Source: Arcicella aurantiaca (lineage in GTDB: Bacteria; Bacteroidota; Bacteroidia; Cytophagales; Spirosomataceae). Taken from it: a DNA stretch of 64,000 nt. The stretch is taken from assembly GCF_003148625.1 (NCBI RefSeq), contig NZ_QGGO01000017.1, forward strand, positions 1-64,000. Reading direction: 5' to 3'. The translations under genes and the position numbers were made by a program. Shown here piece by piece: positions 1 to 8,283 of this stretch. Each line of letters starts with the position of its first letter. Within the stretch, counting starts at the first letter, position 1. The notes beneath the pieces were generated by a model. It worked only from the letters and a program-made list of their open reading frames with translations, searched no databases and was not told the DNA's origin.

Positions 1-240
1 ATAACTTACCAAAATTGGAAAATCTCTTTTCAAATCTTTGCAGACATATTGTTCATAGTATTGTTTGAAATTTTTGTAGTGAGAGTAGTGATAAAAAATC
101 AAAATGGTCATAATCTCACCCATAGACATACAGCCAATTTTACGCTTGGGATACCAATTAATATTTGAGGCGAACCCTGCAATTTTTTCTAAGTAAAGTT
201 GGTTAAATTCATCAACTTCGTAGTATATTTCGTCAAGCAT
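1..240 (-). mobile_element. IS982-family transposase, N-terminal part (runs off the window)
   Basis: Reading the minus strand from an ATG at 238-240 gives an uninterrupted 80-codon frame that leaves the window at base 1. It begins MLDEIYYEVDEF and contains the block KRKIGCMSMGEIMTILIFYHYSHY followed by FPILVSY, which matches the N-terminal region of IS982-type DDE transposases as I know them (a basic patch, S/GEIMTI, then Y-x-x-F). The catalytic acidic residues lie outside the window, so activity cannot be judged. The non-coding stretch from 241 to about 320 should hold the outer end of the element, but I could not identify the terminal inverted repeat without the other end. The neighbouring open frame starting near 323 appears to have lost its 5' part at this junction. 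Confidence 0.75.
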
Positions 241-322
241 AGCGATTCGATGGTTATTTGTTAAGTTTTGCAACTCTAAAATAGTCCCATTTGCAATCCT
301 ATGCTATTTTTTACCCCTAAAA

Positions 323-589
323 TCTGAAAAGCTCACGTTAAAAGAACAAGTTTCAGAACTTGAACGAAACCTTTTGGAAGTAAGAAAACGTGCATCAACG
401 TCGATGGAAGGAACAAATTTGTTTACAAAATTTGGTGGCGATGAGAAGACAATGAAACTTAAATTCTCTTTCGAAATCAATCGTTTGCGAAAAAATACTA
501 AAGAATTAGAACAAAATATTGCGGTACTTCGTGGACAAGAAAGTATGCGTAGATTTTTAAAAGATTTTGATAACGATTTTTATAATTAA
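323..589 (+). pseudogene. C-terminal fragment of a coiled-coil protein next to the IS
   Basis: An open frame ends at 589 and stays open upstream to the IS region without an ATG; the first possible start is a TTG at 374. The readable part (SEKLTLKEQVSELERNLLEV, then KFSFEINRLRKNTKELEQN) is rich in Lys, Glu and Leu with heptad-like spacing, so a coiled coil is likely. I do not recognise the family. The position beside the transposase start suggests that the IS removed the 5' half. It may also be a short intact gene starting at the TTG, giving 71 residues. It lies 9 bases before the acetyltransferase gene. Confidence 0.45.
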
Positions 590-598
590 CCTAAGAAA

Positions 599-1081
599 AT
601 GACTCGTAAAGCCACCGAAGCCGACCTTGATTTTATCTACGATTTGTATATGCACCCGCAGGTAAATCCACATTTATTATACGAAAAATTGCCTTTGGAA
701 GAATTTAAACCCATTTTTCAAGATTTACTGAAAGATGAAGTGAAATATATTTTTGAAGATAATCAACAAGCGGTGGGAATGTTCAAATTGATTCCACTAA
801 AACATCGTAATGCTCACATTGCTTATTTGGGAGGCGTTGGTATTCACCCAAATTTTAGTGGACGTGGTTTGGGTGAAAAAATGCTTACAGAAGCACTGAA
901 TTTAGCTATTCAAAATGACTTCAAAAGAGTTGAACTGAGTGTTGGAACAGCCAATCAAAAAGCCATTAAGTTATACAAAAAAGTAGGATTTGAGGAGGAG
1001 GGAGTGCTTAGGAAATTCACGCACCTAAAAAGCGAAGGACGATTTATTGACGAAATGTTAATGAGTTATATTAGGGGTTAA
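599..1081 (+). CDS. GNAT family N-acetyltransferase
   Basis: This 160-residue protein has the acetyl-CoA binding motif A, VGIHPNFSGRGLGEKML (about residues 79-96), with the R-G-x-G loop, and the downstream N-x-x-A-I-x-L-Y-x-K-x-GF signature (NQKAIKLYKKVGF, about residues 119-131) typical of the GNAT fold. Length is that of a single-domain GNAT. The acceptor substrate cannot be inferred; the architecture is close to RimI/PhnO-type enzymes acting on small molecules or protein N-termini. The ATG follows a purine-rich stretch and the gene is close behind the coiled-coil fragment. A strong hairpin follows the stop. Confidence 0.85.
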   Translation: MTRKATEADLDFIYDLYMHPQVNPHLLYEKLPLEEFKPIFQDLLKDEVKYIFEDNQQAVGMFKLIPLKHRNAHIAYLGGVGIHPNFSGRGLGEKMLTEALNLAIQNDFKRVELSVGTANQKAIKLYKKVGFEEEGVLRKFTHLKSEGRFIDEMLMSYIRG

Positions 1082-1088
1082 ATTGCTT

Positions 1089-1122
1089 AACGTTGGCAGG
1101 GTTTCAAAATCCTGCCAACGTT
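1089..1122. repeat. Palindromic hairpin after the GNAT gene
   Basis: A perfect 12-base arm (aacgttggcagg, 1089-1100) is repeated as its reverse complement at 1111-1122 with a 10-base loop. It is not followed by a clear T-run. It belongs to the same general class of intergenic palindromes as those at 6030, 45545, 46020 and 54959, and could end transcription from both sides of this convergent gene pair. Confidence 0.7.
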
Positions 1123-1157
1123 GAATATTCACCAATCGCTAATAACCACTCTATAAA

Positions 1158-1607
1158 CTACTCAATCATATCTGCCTGTTCCAAGATGTAATTCATCTCA
1201 TAAATATCGTCGGCATTGAGTTTTAATTTTCCTGTAAAAGTGTGCATTTCGTCAGTTTTATACTTTCTTACTTCACTTTTCTTAGGTTTCAATGACATGA
1301 CAGATTCTGGCCCAGCACCGCCACAAAAGAAACATTGGCTATACGGAAATGCTGATAATACGTACATATTCGTAGCCACATCCACAGGAATTACATAGCC
1401 CTTAATGGTTACTTCTTTATTTTCTAATTTCTTTAATGGAGCTCCAAAAGTTGGGTATAACATAAAAATAGATTCTTGCGGATACCATTTTTTCTTGAAG
1501 GAAACGTCTTTCAACATATCCCAAGTGAGTTTTTCAGCAGGAGCGTTTTTTGCCGAAATAAAAGTTGAAACTATCAAACCTAATAAAATAAATGTCTTAA
1601 TTTTCAT
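1158..1607 (-). CDS. Exported protein with FCGGAGPES motif (DUF3299-like)
   Basis: The protein has 149 residues with an N-terminal signal peptide (MKIKTFILLGLIVSTFISA). The mature part holds a short beta-rich domain with KEVTIKGYVIPVD and a Cys-containing motif CFFCGGAGPESVM near residues 90-103. This pattern is that of small Bacteroidota exported proteins related to DUF3299; the two cysteines suggest a metal or redox role, which is inference. It is the third gene of a minus-strand operon after an ABC ATPase and a MacB-type permease, separated from the permease by a REP-like palindrome pair. A role as the periplasmic partner of that transporter is plausible. Confidence 0.6.
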   Translation of the reverse strand: MKIKTFILLGLIVSTFISAKNAPAEKLTWDMLKDVSFKKKWYPQESIFMLYPTFGAPLKKLENKEVTIKGYVIPVDVATNMYVLSAFPYSQCFFCGGAGPESVMSLKPKKSEVRKYKTDEMHTFTGKLKLNADDIYEMNYILEQADMIE

Positions 1608-1622
1608 GTGTTTATGATTTTA

Positions 1623-1671
1623 GTAGCACAGACTTTAGTCTGTGCTGATAACAGACTGAAGTCTGTGTTAC
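1623..1671. repeat. REP-like inverted pair of palindromes (GTAG ... TTAC)
   Basis: Two hairpins face each other: GTAG followed by cacagact/agtctgtg arms, and its inverted partner ending in gttac, with arms aacagact and agtctgtgtt. The layout (a GTAG or GTAA head, then a hairpin, in inverted pairs) is that of REP/BIME elements. The TAA stop of the upstream permease is the complement of 1668-1670 and therefore lies inside the GTAA head of the second element. Confidence 0.65.
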
Positions 1672-2924
1672 TCGTCTGCTAATGTTTTTGAAATGTTGAT
1701 GTTGTAAATTCCCAAAGAAGGAATGGCTGCGGCTAATATTCCGATGAATAATCCACCTAAAAACAACCAAAATTCTTCTTTGAGCAAAGATAAAACGTTG
1801 AAGTCGTAATGAAAATTTTGTTCTATATTTTCTGACATAATCCAAAGTCCTAAACGGCTCAAAATGATACCGATAACAAACCCCAAAACGCTGATTATCA
1901 ATCCTTCTAATAAAAGTAATAGAAATAATCTCGTTCTACTCGCACCCATCGAAAGCATTAACGCCATTTCATATTTTCGTTCTTTCAGAGAATTATATAA
2001 AGATACAAAAACGCTCAATCCTGAAACGATAATAATCACCAAAGCAATCAATTTTAAGGCATCAATTCCGAAGCCCATCAAGGCAAATAAACGATTAATT
2101 TCGATAGCTGGTGTAGCTGTTTGCAGCGTAGAATTCAAATTGATACTTCTCGCCATCATCATTCCCATTGCTGGATTTCTGAATTTTACCAACATCGAAG
2201 TGATTTCTTTTCCTTCGTCCATCGGGCTATTCGCCTCTACGTTGTTGTTGTCTTCTTCCAATAATTTTAACGCATTTGCCCCTTTACCCACTTCTTCTTC
2301 ATGATGTCCTTCGTCGTGAACTTCCCAAACACTTTCTAAAGGCGTTACCATCATTTGGTCAAGTACCGAATTGGTATTTTTCAAAATTCCCACCACCTTA
2401 AATTTCTTAGCATCGTGGGCGTGTCCTTCTTGGTCGTAACCATGTTGTGAGGCAAAACTATCTCCAACTTTTAAGCCTAAATTTTTAGCGACTTTTGCCC
2501 CTACCACAATTTCCATTGGGTTTTCAAATACTTTTCCTTGTTCGAATTCTGCTTGAAAATGCTCCAGATATTTAGGATTTGTTCCCACAATTCGGTAACC
2601 CTGATAATTATCGCCCATCGAAAGCGGAATGACAGATTTTACCAAAGGACTACGAGTTAAACGATTGGCTTCTTCCATCGAAATATTGCCCGTTGGTGCA
2701 TCAATCTGGTAAATACTCGAAAGAATCAGTTGTAAAGGACTTCCTTTTGCCCCAACCACCATGTCGATTCCTGCTACATTTCGGGTAAATTTTTCTTCAA
2801 TTTGTTTTCCTGCCAAAAGCAAGAGTGAAATAATGGCAATTCCCAAAGCCATCAATAAAATGCTCAGAAAACTGGTTAGTGGCTTATCTTTTAAATTGCT
2901 TGTTGATATTTTTAGTAAGTTCAT
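1668..2924 (-). CDS. ABC transporter permease, MacB/LolE (FtsX) type
   Basis: The 418-residue protein has the MacB-type layout: one N-terminal membrane segment (about residues 18-40), a large periplasmic domain with the conserved VVGAKGSPLQLILSS motif and a VVGAKVAKNLGLKVGD block, and three C-terminal membrane segments forming an FtsX domain (about 285-405). Two His/acid-rich stretches in the periplasmic domain, HGYDQEGHAHDAKK and VHDEGHHEEEV, are unusual for a generic MacB permease and suggest metal contact. It follows the ATPase gene by 39 bases, so the two form one exporter. This type moves substrates from the outer leaflet or periplasm rather than across the inner membrane. The substrate is unknown. 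Confidence 0.8.
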   Translation of the reverse strand: MNLLKISTSNLKDKPLTSFLSILLMALGIAIISLLLLAGKQIEEKFTRNVAGIDMVVGAKGSPLQLILSSIYQIDAPTGNISMEEANRLTRSPLVKSVIPLSMGDNYQGYRIVGTNPKYLEHFQAEFEQGKVFENPMEIVVGAKVAKNLGLKVGDSFASQHGYDQEGHAHDAKKFKVVGILKNTNSVLDQMMVTPLESVWEVHDEGHHEEEVGKGANALKLLEEDNNNVEANSPMDEGKEITSMLVKFRNPAMGMMMARSINLNSTLQTATPAIEINRLFALMGFGIDALKLIALVIIIVSGLSVFVSLYNSLKERKYEMALMLSMGASRTRLFLLLLLEGLIISVLGFVIGIILSRLGLWIMSENIEQNFHYDFNVLSLLKEEFWLFLGGLFIGILAAAIPSLGIYNINISKTLADE

Positions 2925-2963
2925 TTTATAAATTATGAGTTATGAATTATGAGCAAATAAATA

Positions 2964-3590
2964 TCATAGTTCAATTCGCTTTTCAACTACATCTTTCAAT
3001 CGTTGGTCGTGTGTGACAACTACCAAACTTGCTCCGATTTCTTGGGTTTGTTTTTTGAGTAATTCAATCACTTTCAGACAATTATCGTCGTCCAAACTTG
3101 AGGTTGGTTCATCTGCTAAAATTACGGACGGACTGTTCATCAAAGCCCTTGCAATACTCACACGTTGTTGCTCTCCTTGCGAAAGTTGCGTCGTTTTCTT
3201 CGATAAATGTTCCGCAAAACCTAAACTTTCTGCCAAATGTTTGGCTTTATCTTTTGCCTGATTTTTCCCTGCTAAATAATTGGATAACAGCAAATTATCC
3301 AGCACCGAAAGAGCATGAACAAAATGGGGCTTTTGATAAACGATTCCTACGTTTTTGGCTCTAAAATCAGCCGCCGCCGAAACCGATAACTCACTAATTT
3401 CTTGATTGTTGATTTGAATTTTTCCGCCCGTAGGTTTTAGCAAAAGTGCCATTAAGTGCAGGAAAGTGGTTTTCCCTTTGCCAGATTTACCCAAAATGAG
3501 CATGGTTTCACGGTCAGCACAGGAAAAATCAGGGAAAGTAAATTGCTTATCAGTAGCGTAGGCAAAGCTTAGGTTTTGCGTTGCAATCAT
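2964..3590 (-). CDS. ABC transporter ATP-binding protein, LolD/MacB type
   Basis: A 208-residue ATPase with Walker A GKSGKGKTT (about residues 33-41), the Q-loop region VYQKPHFVHALSV, the signature LSQGEQQRVSIARAL, Walker B VILADEPTSSLDD and the switch histidine in VVVTHDQRL. All catalytic motifs are intact and length is normal for a LolD-type subunit. It is the first gene of the operon with the permease and the FCGGAGPES protein. The 39-base gap to the permease contains a short direct repeat of aattatgag. Confidence 0.85.
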   Translation of the reverse strand: MIATQNLSFAYATDKQFTFPDFSCADRETMLILGKSGKGKTTFLHLMALLLKPTGGKIQINNQEISELSVSAAADFRAKNVGIVYQKPHFVHALSVLDNLLLSNYLAGKNQAKDKAKHLAESLGFAEHLSKKTTQLSQGEQQRVSIARALMNSPSVILADEPTSSLDDDNCLKVIELLKKQTQEIGASLVVVTHDQRLKDVVEKRIEL

Positions 3591-3667
3591 GGGTTTAGTT
3601 ATCAGTTATTAGTTTTGACGAAAATCTGTTTCACAAATATACACAAAAACCTTCCTTCTCATGTCTC

Positions 3668-4522
3668 CTATTTCCTGTCTCCTCCGCCTGGTGTTTTGCC
3701 AAATTTCTCTTTGAAGGCTTTTATAAAATGTGAAACACTTTCATAGCCAATTTCCATGCTTATTTCCGACACGTTTTTATTGGTTTTCTCCAATTGCAAA
3801 TAAGCGTATTCGAGGCGTTTATTTTTAATCCAAAGAGCTGGAGAAGTATGGAAATTATCTTGGAAATCTCTTTTAAAAGCGGATAAACTTCGCCCCGAAA
3901 GTCGTGAAAGTTCTTCTAATGATAGTGGTTTTAAGTAATAAGAATTCATTAAATATTCTAAATCAACTTTTTCACCTTTGTAAAGACGGAATAAAATGCT
4001 TTTAAAATGCCCAGAACCATCAATTTCAAGAATATGGAGTAATAATTCTTGCAATTTTAACCGTAAAAAATGGTTCAAATATTTTGTTTCATGGTGAAAA
4101 TACGGAAAAATAGAGTCCGTGAATTTATTGAGGCTCTCTGTTATTTCAAAAACTAAAAGTGCAGAGGAATTTTCGTGGTTAAGTGGCACATTTTCAAATA
4201 ATTCTAAATGTTGTCCCACAAATTCTTTTAACAGTTTTTCGTTAAAGAAAAACACCAAACTCCTATAATTGGTATCAATGGTTTCCTGCATGAGGTAATA
4301 TCCCCGACGAATAAACACGATGTGTCCCTTGCGTACATGAATGGTTTGAGTAGGAGATACGAATTTCTTTTCTCCCTCTAAAACAAAAATAACAGCGTGT
4401 TCTTCAAAAAAAACTTCATTCTTTAACGGAGGGTCTTGATTTCGATACGCCACAAAAGTCATATCCTGAATTTTCAAGGACTGAAACTCGCCTGCGTGTA
4501 TAAGAGAAGGGACTCGAATCAT
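3668..4522 (-). CDS. AraC family transcriptional regulator with a repeat-encoded tail
   Basis: The 284-residue protein has an N-terminal ligand-binding part with a cupin-like start (HAVIFVLEGEKKF ... VRKGHIVFIRRG) and a C-terminal AraC domain: LEELSRLSGRSLSAFKRDF (first helix-turn-helix) and VSEISMEIGYESVSHFIKAFKEKFGKTP (second). Normally several conserved residues follow KTP; here the protein ends KTPGGGDRK, and this tail is encoded by a low-complexity stretch (word ggagacagg / aaatag) that also gives the stop. The gene is divergent from the lipoprotein gene at 4701 and reads toward the ABC operon, so it may control either. The effector is unknown. Confidence 0.85.
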   Translation of the reverse strand: MIRVPSLIHAGEFQSLKIQDMTFVAYRNQDPPLKNEVFFEEHAVIFVLEGEKKFVSPTQTIHVRKGHIVFIRRGYYLMQETIDTNYRSLVFFFNEKLLKEFVGQHLELFENVPLNHENSSALLVFEITESLNKFTDSIFPYFHHETKYLNHFLRLKLQELLLHILEIDGSGHFKSILFRLYKGEKVDLEYLMNSYYLKPLSLEELSRLSGRSLSAFKRDFQDNFHTSPALWIKNKRLEYAYLQLEKTNKNVSEISMEIGYESVSHFIKAFKEKFGKTPGGGDRK

Positions 4523-4629
4523 AATTTTATGATTTTTAGACTTTCATATTTAAGCTAAAGTTGGTAGCTCAAAGTCAATGACTTAGTGATTATTTTAAAC
4601 AAAAGTATGAATTAATAATGAATTTTTAT

Positions 4630-4682
4630 TGCAACGTTATTGCATTAACAGGAACTCTATTTATATTTGCAACATAATTGCA
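4630..4682 (+). promoter_or_regulatory. Promoter with two overlapping TGCAA-N5-TTGCA dyads
   Basis: A Bacteroidota-type promoter is visible: attg at 4639-4642 (-33) and TATATTTG at 4662-4669 (-7), 19 bases apart. One dyad, TGCAA-cgtta-TTGCA (4630-4644), covers the -33 element, and a second, TGCAA-cataa-TTGCA (4668-4682), overlaps the -7 element and the likely transcription start. Two copies of the same 15-base dyad on both core elements is the layout of a repressor operator. The shape recalls Fur/Zur-family sites, but that assignment is inference. The driven gene starts at 4701. Confidence 0.7.
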
Positions 4683-4700
4683 TTAGTAAAACTCTAAAAT

Positions 4701-5252
4701 ATGGAATCAACAAAAAAAAGCCTTTTGATGGCAATGTTAGTAGTAGGATTAATGGGTGCTTGTAAGAAAGATGAACCTGCTCCAGTAGAAGACAATGAAA
4801 ATTTGACGACTTTAAAATTGAAGTTTACCGAAAGTGGCACAACCTCAACTTTTATGTTTCGTGATACAGATGGTGACGGTGGAAATGCCCCGACGATTGA
4901 TAAAATTGCTCTAAAACCGAATAAAACTTATACGTTGGCTGTGGAAGTTTTAGATGAAACGAAAACGCCTGTGGCTGATATTACAGCAGATATTGAGGCG
5001 GAAAAAGACGAACATCTTTTTGAGTATGTTACTAATCCAAGTAGTTTGTTGACCATCACACCAACTGATAAAGACTCTCGTGGATATAATGTAGGTTTGA
5101 AAGGTTCTGCTATTACTACGGCAACAGGAACAGGGAAATTACGAGTTGTCTTGCATCATCAACCACCAGTAGGAGGAGTTGCAGTAAAAAATGGTTCTTT
5201 TACGGTTGGAAGCACAGATATTGACGTTAGTTTTGATGTAGAGGTAAAATAA
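4701..5252 (+). CDS. Conserved Bacteroidota lipoprotein found with TonB receptors
   Basis: The 183-residue protein carries a lipobox (VGLMGAC, Cys at about residue 21), so it is a lipoprotein. It has the hallmark blocks FRDTDGDGGNAPTIDKIALKPN, HLFEYV and TLAVEVLDETKTPVADITADIE, matching a widespread family often annotated as type 1 periplasmic binding fold protein, which usually sits beside TonB-dependent receptors. No receptor is present here; the next gene encodes a small beta-barrel. The molecular function is not known. Expression is probably controlled through the two dyads in its promoter, which would fit a metal-responsive system. Confidence 0.7.
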   Translation: MESTKKSLLMAMLVVGLMGACKKDEPAPVEDNENLTTLKLKFTESGTTSTFMFRDTDGDGGNAPTIDKIALKPNKTYTLAVEVLDETKTPVADITADIEAEKDEHLFEYVTNPSSLLTITPTDKDSRGYNVGLKGSAITTATGTGKLRVVLHHQPPVGGVAVKNGSFTVGSTDIDVSFDVEVK

Positions 5253-5340
5253 AAGGAAATTAAGATAGATAAGTGAATAATTTTGGGTGTAGTTTTGCGT
5301 TAGAGTTCAATAAATCTAAACAATTAAATAAATACATCTC

Positions 5341-6003
5341 GTGAAAAAAATTACTCTTACACTATCACTTTTTTGTCTCCCGATTGTTTCATTATTTTCT
5401 CAAAACCTTGCAGGAAAACGTATTATTAATGGAAATTTCTCCATGAATTTTACCAATATTAGCACTGAAGGAAATCCCGTTTTAGCTTCGGCAAAAAATT
5501 CTGATTTCACCTTAAATGCTACTTTTTTAACTGGAAAAGTCAGAGAAAATAATACCTACACAGCTTATGGGTTTAATGTTAGTGCTAATTCAAGAACTGT
5601 TCCTCAAACGATAGGAAGTACCGTTTTGAACATTTCGAGTTCGTTGTATTCGATAGGTCCTGCCATTCAGTTTGGTAAATTTGTGAAAGTTTTTGACCAG
5701 TTTTATTATGCTCCAAATTCAACTTTTAGTGTTTCTGGAACATTTGGTTCGACTGAAGCATCAAATGCTTCTGGTGCTTCTTTGAGTACGGGAGGTTTTG
5801 GGGCGAGAGCTAATATTTCTCCACTCAATTTTATTTATCAGGTGAATAATAATATCTTACTCAGTATGAATTTGGGAGCAGCAGGGTTGAGTTATGACTA
5901 TTCAAAATCGTCGTCTGATAACTTAAAAATGACGACCAATAACCTTTCAGTTTATGGAAGTGTGACAAACTTCTCAGGAATTGGAGCTTATTATTTGTTC
6001 TAA
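5341..6003 (+). CDS. Small outer-membrane beta-barrel protein
   Basis: This 220-residue protein starts at a GTG and has a clear signal peptide (KKITLTLSLFCLPIVSLFSQ). The rest alternates hydrophobic and polar residues, is rich in Ser, Asn and Tyr and ends in IGAYYLF with a terminal Phe, which is typical of outer-membrane beta-barrels. No enzyme motif is seen. It lies 88 bases after the lipoprotein gene and may be in the same transcript. A perfect hairpin follows the stop codon and separates it from the convergent DUF192 gene. Confidence 0.6.
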   Translation: MKKITLTLSLFCLPIVSLFSQNLAGKRIINGNFSMNFTNISTEGNPVLASAKNSDFTLNATFLTGKVRENNTYTAYGFNVSANSRTVPQTIGSTVLNISSSLYSIGPAIQFGKFVKVFDQFYYAPNSTFSVSGTFGSTEASNASGASLSTGGFGARANISPLNFIYQVNNNILLSMNLGAAGLSYDYSKSSSDNLKMTTNNLSVYGSVTNFSGIGAYYLF

Positions 6004-6029
6004 AATTTAAAAGAAAATAGAATTTCTAA

Positions 6030-6060
6030 ACAAAGTCAGCGTTCAAAACGCTGACTTTGT
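6030..6060. terminator. Bidirectional terminator-like hairpin
   Basis: Perfect 14-base arms (acaaagtcagcgtt at 6030-6043 and its complement at 6047-6060) enclose a 3-base loop between two convergent genes. A short T-rich stretch follows on the plus strand. Confidence 0.65.
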
Positions 6061-6064
6061 TGTT

Positions 6065-6571
6065 TTACCACTTTACAGAATCTCCTTTTTCAATTCCTTT
6101 TCTTTTACAATAACCTGCATTAACTTCCAAAACGTATTTGGCATTTTCGTAAGATGGAATTTGCTCTTCCGAAAACGGCGTTCTATTGGCTTGAATGGTT
6201 ACAATTTTCTTGGATTCATCTAAAAATAAAATATCCAAAGGCAGATAGGTATTTTTCATCCAAAAATTGCGTGGTTGATTGTCTGGAAAAATAAATAACA
6301 TTCCGCAAGAATCAGGCATGGAACGTCTGTACATTAATCCTTGCATGGTTTCTTGGTCATTATCGGCAATTTCTATGCTTAGTTTTTGTTGATTTTTCGT
6401 AAAAGTCAATTCTCCTTCCTTTTTGAATTGAGGCTCTTCTACCTTTGCTTCTTCGGTAGAATTGTTGGAAATTGGCTCTTCTGTTTTCTTAGAAAAATTT
6501 AAAATTCCTGTTGAAATCAAACCTCCGAAAAGAAGAACAACTACTAAAATGATGGCGACTATTTTTTTCAT
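6065..6571 (-). CDS. DUF192 family protein, membrane-anchored
   Basis: The 168-residue protein starts with a hydrophobic anchor or signal (about residues 4-25), then a low-complexity Glu-rich linker and one DUF192 domain: GLMYRRSMPDSCGMLFIFP, FWMKNTYLPLDILFLD, and VLEVNAGYCKRKGIEKGD. These are the family's conserved blocks. DUF192 proteins are small exported beta-sandwich proteins without a settled function. It stands alone, divergent from the amidohydrolase gene with a spacer of 60 bases. Confidence 0.85.
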   Translation of the reverse strand: MKKIVAIILVVVLLFGGLISTGILNFSKKTEEPISNNSTEEAKVEEPQFKKEGELTFTKNQQKLSIEIADNDQETMQGLMYRRSMPDSCGMLFIFPDNQPRNFWMKNTYLPLDILFLDESKKIVTIQANRTPFSEEQIPSYENAKYVLEVNAGYCKRKGIEKGDSVKW

Positions 6572-6631
6572 CTGATTATTGAAGATTATTTATGTAAATT
6601 TACCAATCTTCAAACTACCATTTATCATTCC

Positions 6632-8281
6632 ATGAAAAAACTATTACTGCTTCTTATTTATTTGTTTGTTCAAAATACTTCAATCGCTCAAAAAATCTGT
6701 TTTTACAATGGCAAAATCTACACAGTTGACGCTCGGAGTTCAGTTGTCGAGGCAGTTGTGATTGAAAATGGAAAGATTTTATTCGTGGGTTCAACCCCAG
6801 AAGCACGTGCCGCATGGTCTGATAGTCGGACGAAAATGGTGAATTTGGAAGGTAAATTAATGCTTCCTGGATTTATTGATAATCATACACATTTTGCTGA
6901 TGGTGGAATGTATTTGTTGGGAATTAATTTGAGAGGAGCAAAATCGACGACTGAATTCAAAGAAATCATAAAAAAATATGTTGAAAGTCATCGAGGAGAA
7001 TGGATAAAGTCTGGAAATTGGGACCATGAATCTTGGGAAGTGAAAGAATTGCCAAGCAAAGAAATGATTGATGATTTTTCAAAAGATACGCCTATTTTCA
7101 TCGACCGCTTTGATGGACATACGGCTTTGGCAAACTCAAAAGCTTTGTCTTTGGCAGGAATTACCAAAGATACGAAGTCCCCTGATGGTGGAGAAATTGT
7201 AAAAGACCCCAAAACGGGTGAGCCAACAGGTGTGTTAAAAGACGCCGCCATGAATTTGGTTTACAGTATTATTCCGCAATTAACGCCTGAGCAAAAGTTG
7301 AAATGTGTGCAACGTGCTTTGCAGGAAGCTCGTGAAAACGGGATTACTTCGGTACATGATATTACGTTTAAACCTGATTTGGTAGCATATCAAACTTTGG
7401 AAAAAGAAGATAAGTTGACTTGCCGTTTTTACACTCGTTTGCCCTTAGATTCTTACCAAAATTTAGTTGGAGCGGGTATTCAAGCGGGTTTTGGTTCTAA
7501 TAAAATCAAATTGGGTTCGTTGAAAGCTTATGCGGATGGTTCTTTGGGAAGTAGCACCGCATTGATGTTTAAACCTTACGACCAAAATCCCAACACAAAA
7601 GGTTTAGCGAGTGATATTGTGATTAATGGAAAGTTGAATAATTGGGCAATGGATGCCGATAAAAATCATTTACAATTGTCGATTCATGCCATTGGAGATT
7701 CTGCTAATTATTTGATGCTTAAATTGTTTGAAGAAATTACCAAAACGAACCCGAAATGGGATAGACGTTTTAGAATTGAACACGCTCAACACGTCAGATT
7801 AGAGGATATTCCATTATTTGCCAAATTGGGCGTAATTGCTTCGGTGCAGCCTTATCATTGTATTGACGATGGTGTTTGGGCAGCAAAACGCATCGGGAAT
7901 CGAGTTGATTATACGCACCCGTACAAGTCATTTTTGGACGCAGGAATCAAACTTTGTATGGGTTCAGATTGGTCAGTTGCTCCGCTAAACGCCATTTTAG
8001 GAATTTATGCGGCGGTAACTCGTCAAACGGTGGACGGTGGAAATCCAATGGGCTGGATTCCAAAACAAAAAGTATCCGTAGCAGATGCCATCAAAGGTTA
8101 TACTATTAATAATGCGTATGCAGCTTTTGAGGAAAAAGAAAAAGGGTCGATTGAACCGGGGAAATTGGCGGATATGGTTGTCCTTTCAGACGATATTCTG
8201 ACCATTAAACCAGAAAAAATACAAAACGTAAAGGTTTTGATGACTATTTTTGATGGAAAAATTGTTTATGAGAAGAAGTAG
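6632..8281 (+). CDS. Exported amidohydrolase, YtcJ-like
   Basis: The 549-residue protein has a signal peptide (KKLLLLLIYLFVQNTSIAQ) and then an amidohydrolase of the YtcJ/NfdA group: metal ligands in GFIDNHTHFADGG (about residues 80-92), a conserved KAYADGSLGSSTA block, HAIGDSAN, EHAQHV, and the catalytic region CMGSDWSVAPLN. The family hydrolyses amide or formamide bonds with metal ions; the true substrate here is unknown. The final KPGKLADMVVLSDD-type segment rebuilds the small beta domain. A word array begins two bases after the stop codon. Confidence 0.85.
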   Translation: MKKLLLLLIYLFVQNTSIAQKICFYNGKIYTVDARSSVVEAVVIENGKILFVGSTPEARAAWSDSRTKMVNLEGKLMLPGFIDNHTHFADGGMYLLGINLRGAKSTTEFKEIIKKYVESHRGEWIKSGNWDHESWEVKELPSKEMIDDFSKDTPIFIDRFDGHTALANSKALSLAGITKDTKSPDGGEIVKDPKTGEPTGVLKDAAMNLVYSIIPQLTPEQKLKCVQRALQEARENGITSVHDITFKPDLVAYQTLEKEDKLTCRFYTRLPLDSYQNLVGAGIQAGFGSNKIKLGSLKAYADGSLGSSTALMFKPYDQNPNTKGLASDIVINGKLNNWAMDADKNHLQLSIHAIGDSANYLMLKLFEEITKTNPKWDRRFRIEHAQHVRLEDIPLFAKLGVIASVQPYHCIDDGVWAAKRIGNRVDYTHPYKSFLDAGIKLCMGSDWSVAPLNAILGIYAAVTRQTVDGGNPMGWIPKQKVSVADAIKGYTINNAYAAFEEKEKGSIEPGKLADMVVLSDDILTIKPEKIQNVKVLMTIFDGKIVYEKK

Positions 8282-8283
8282 AA

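Noticed and set aside
1864-2304. 146-codon plus-strand frame inside the ABC permease gene
   Set aside because: It is the antisense shadow of a well supported permease with membrane segments and family motifs.
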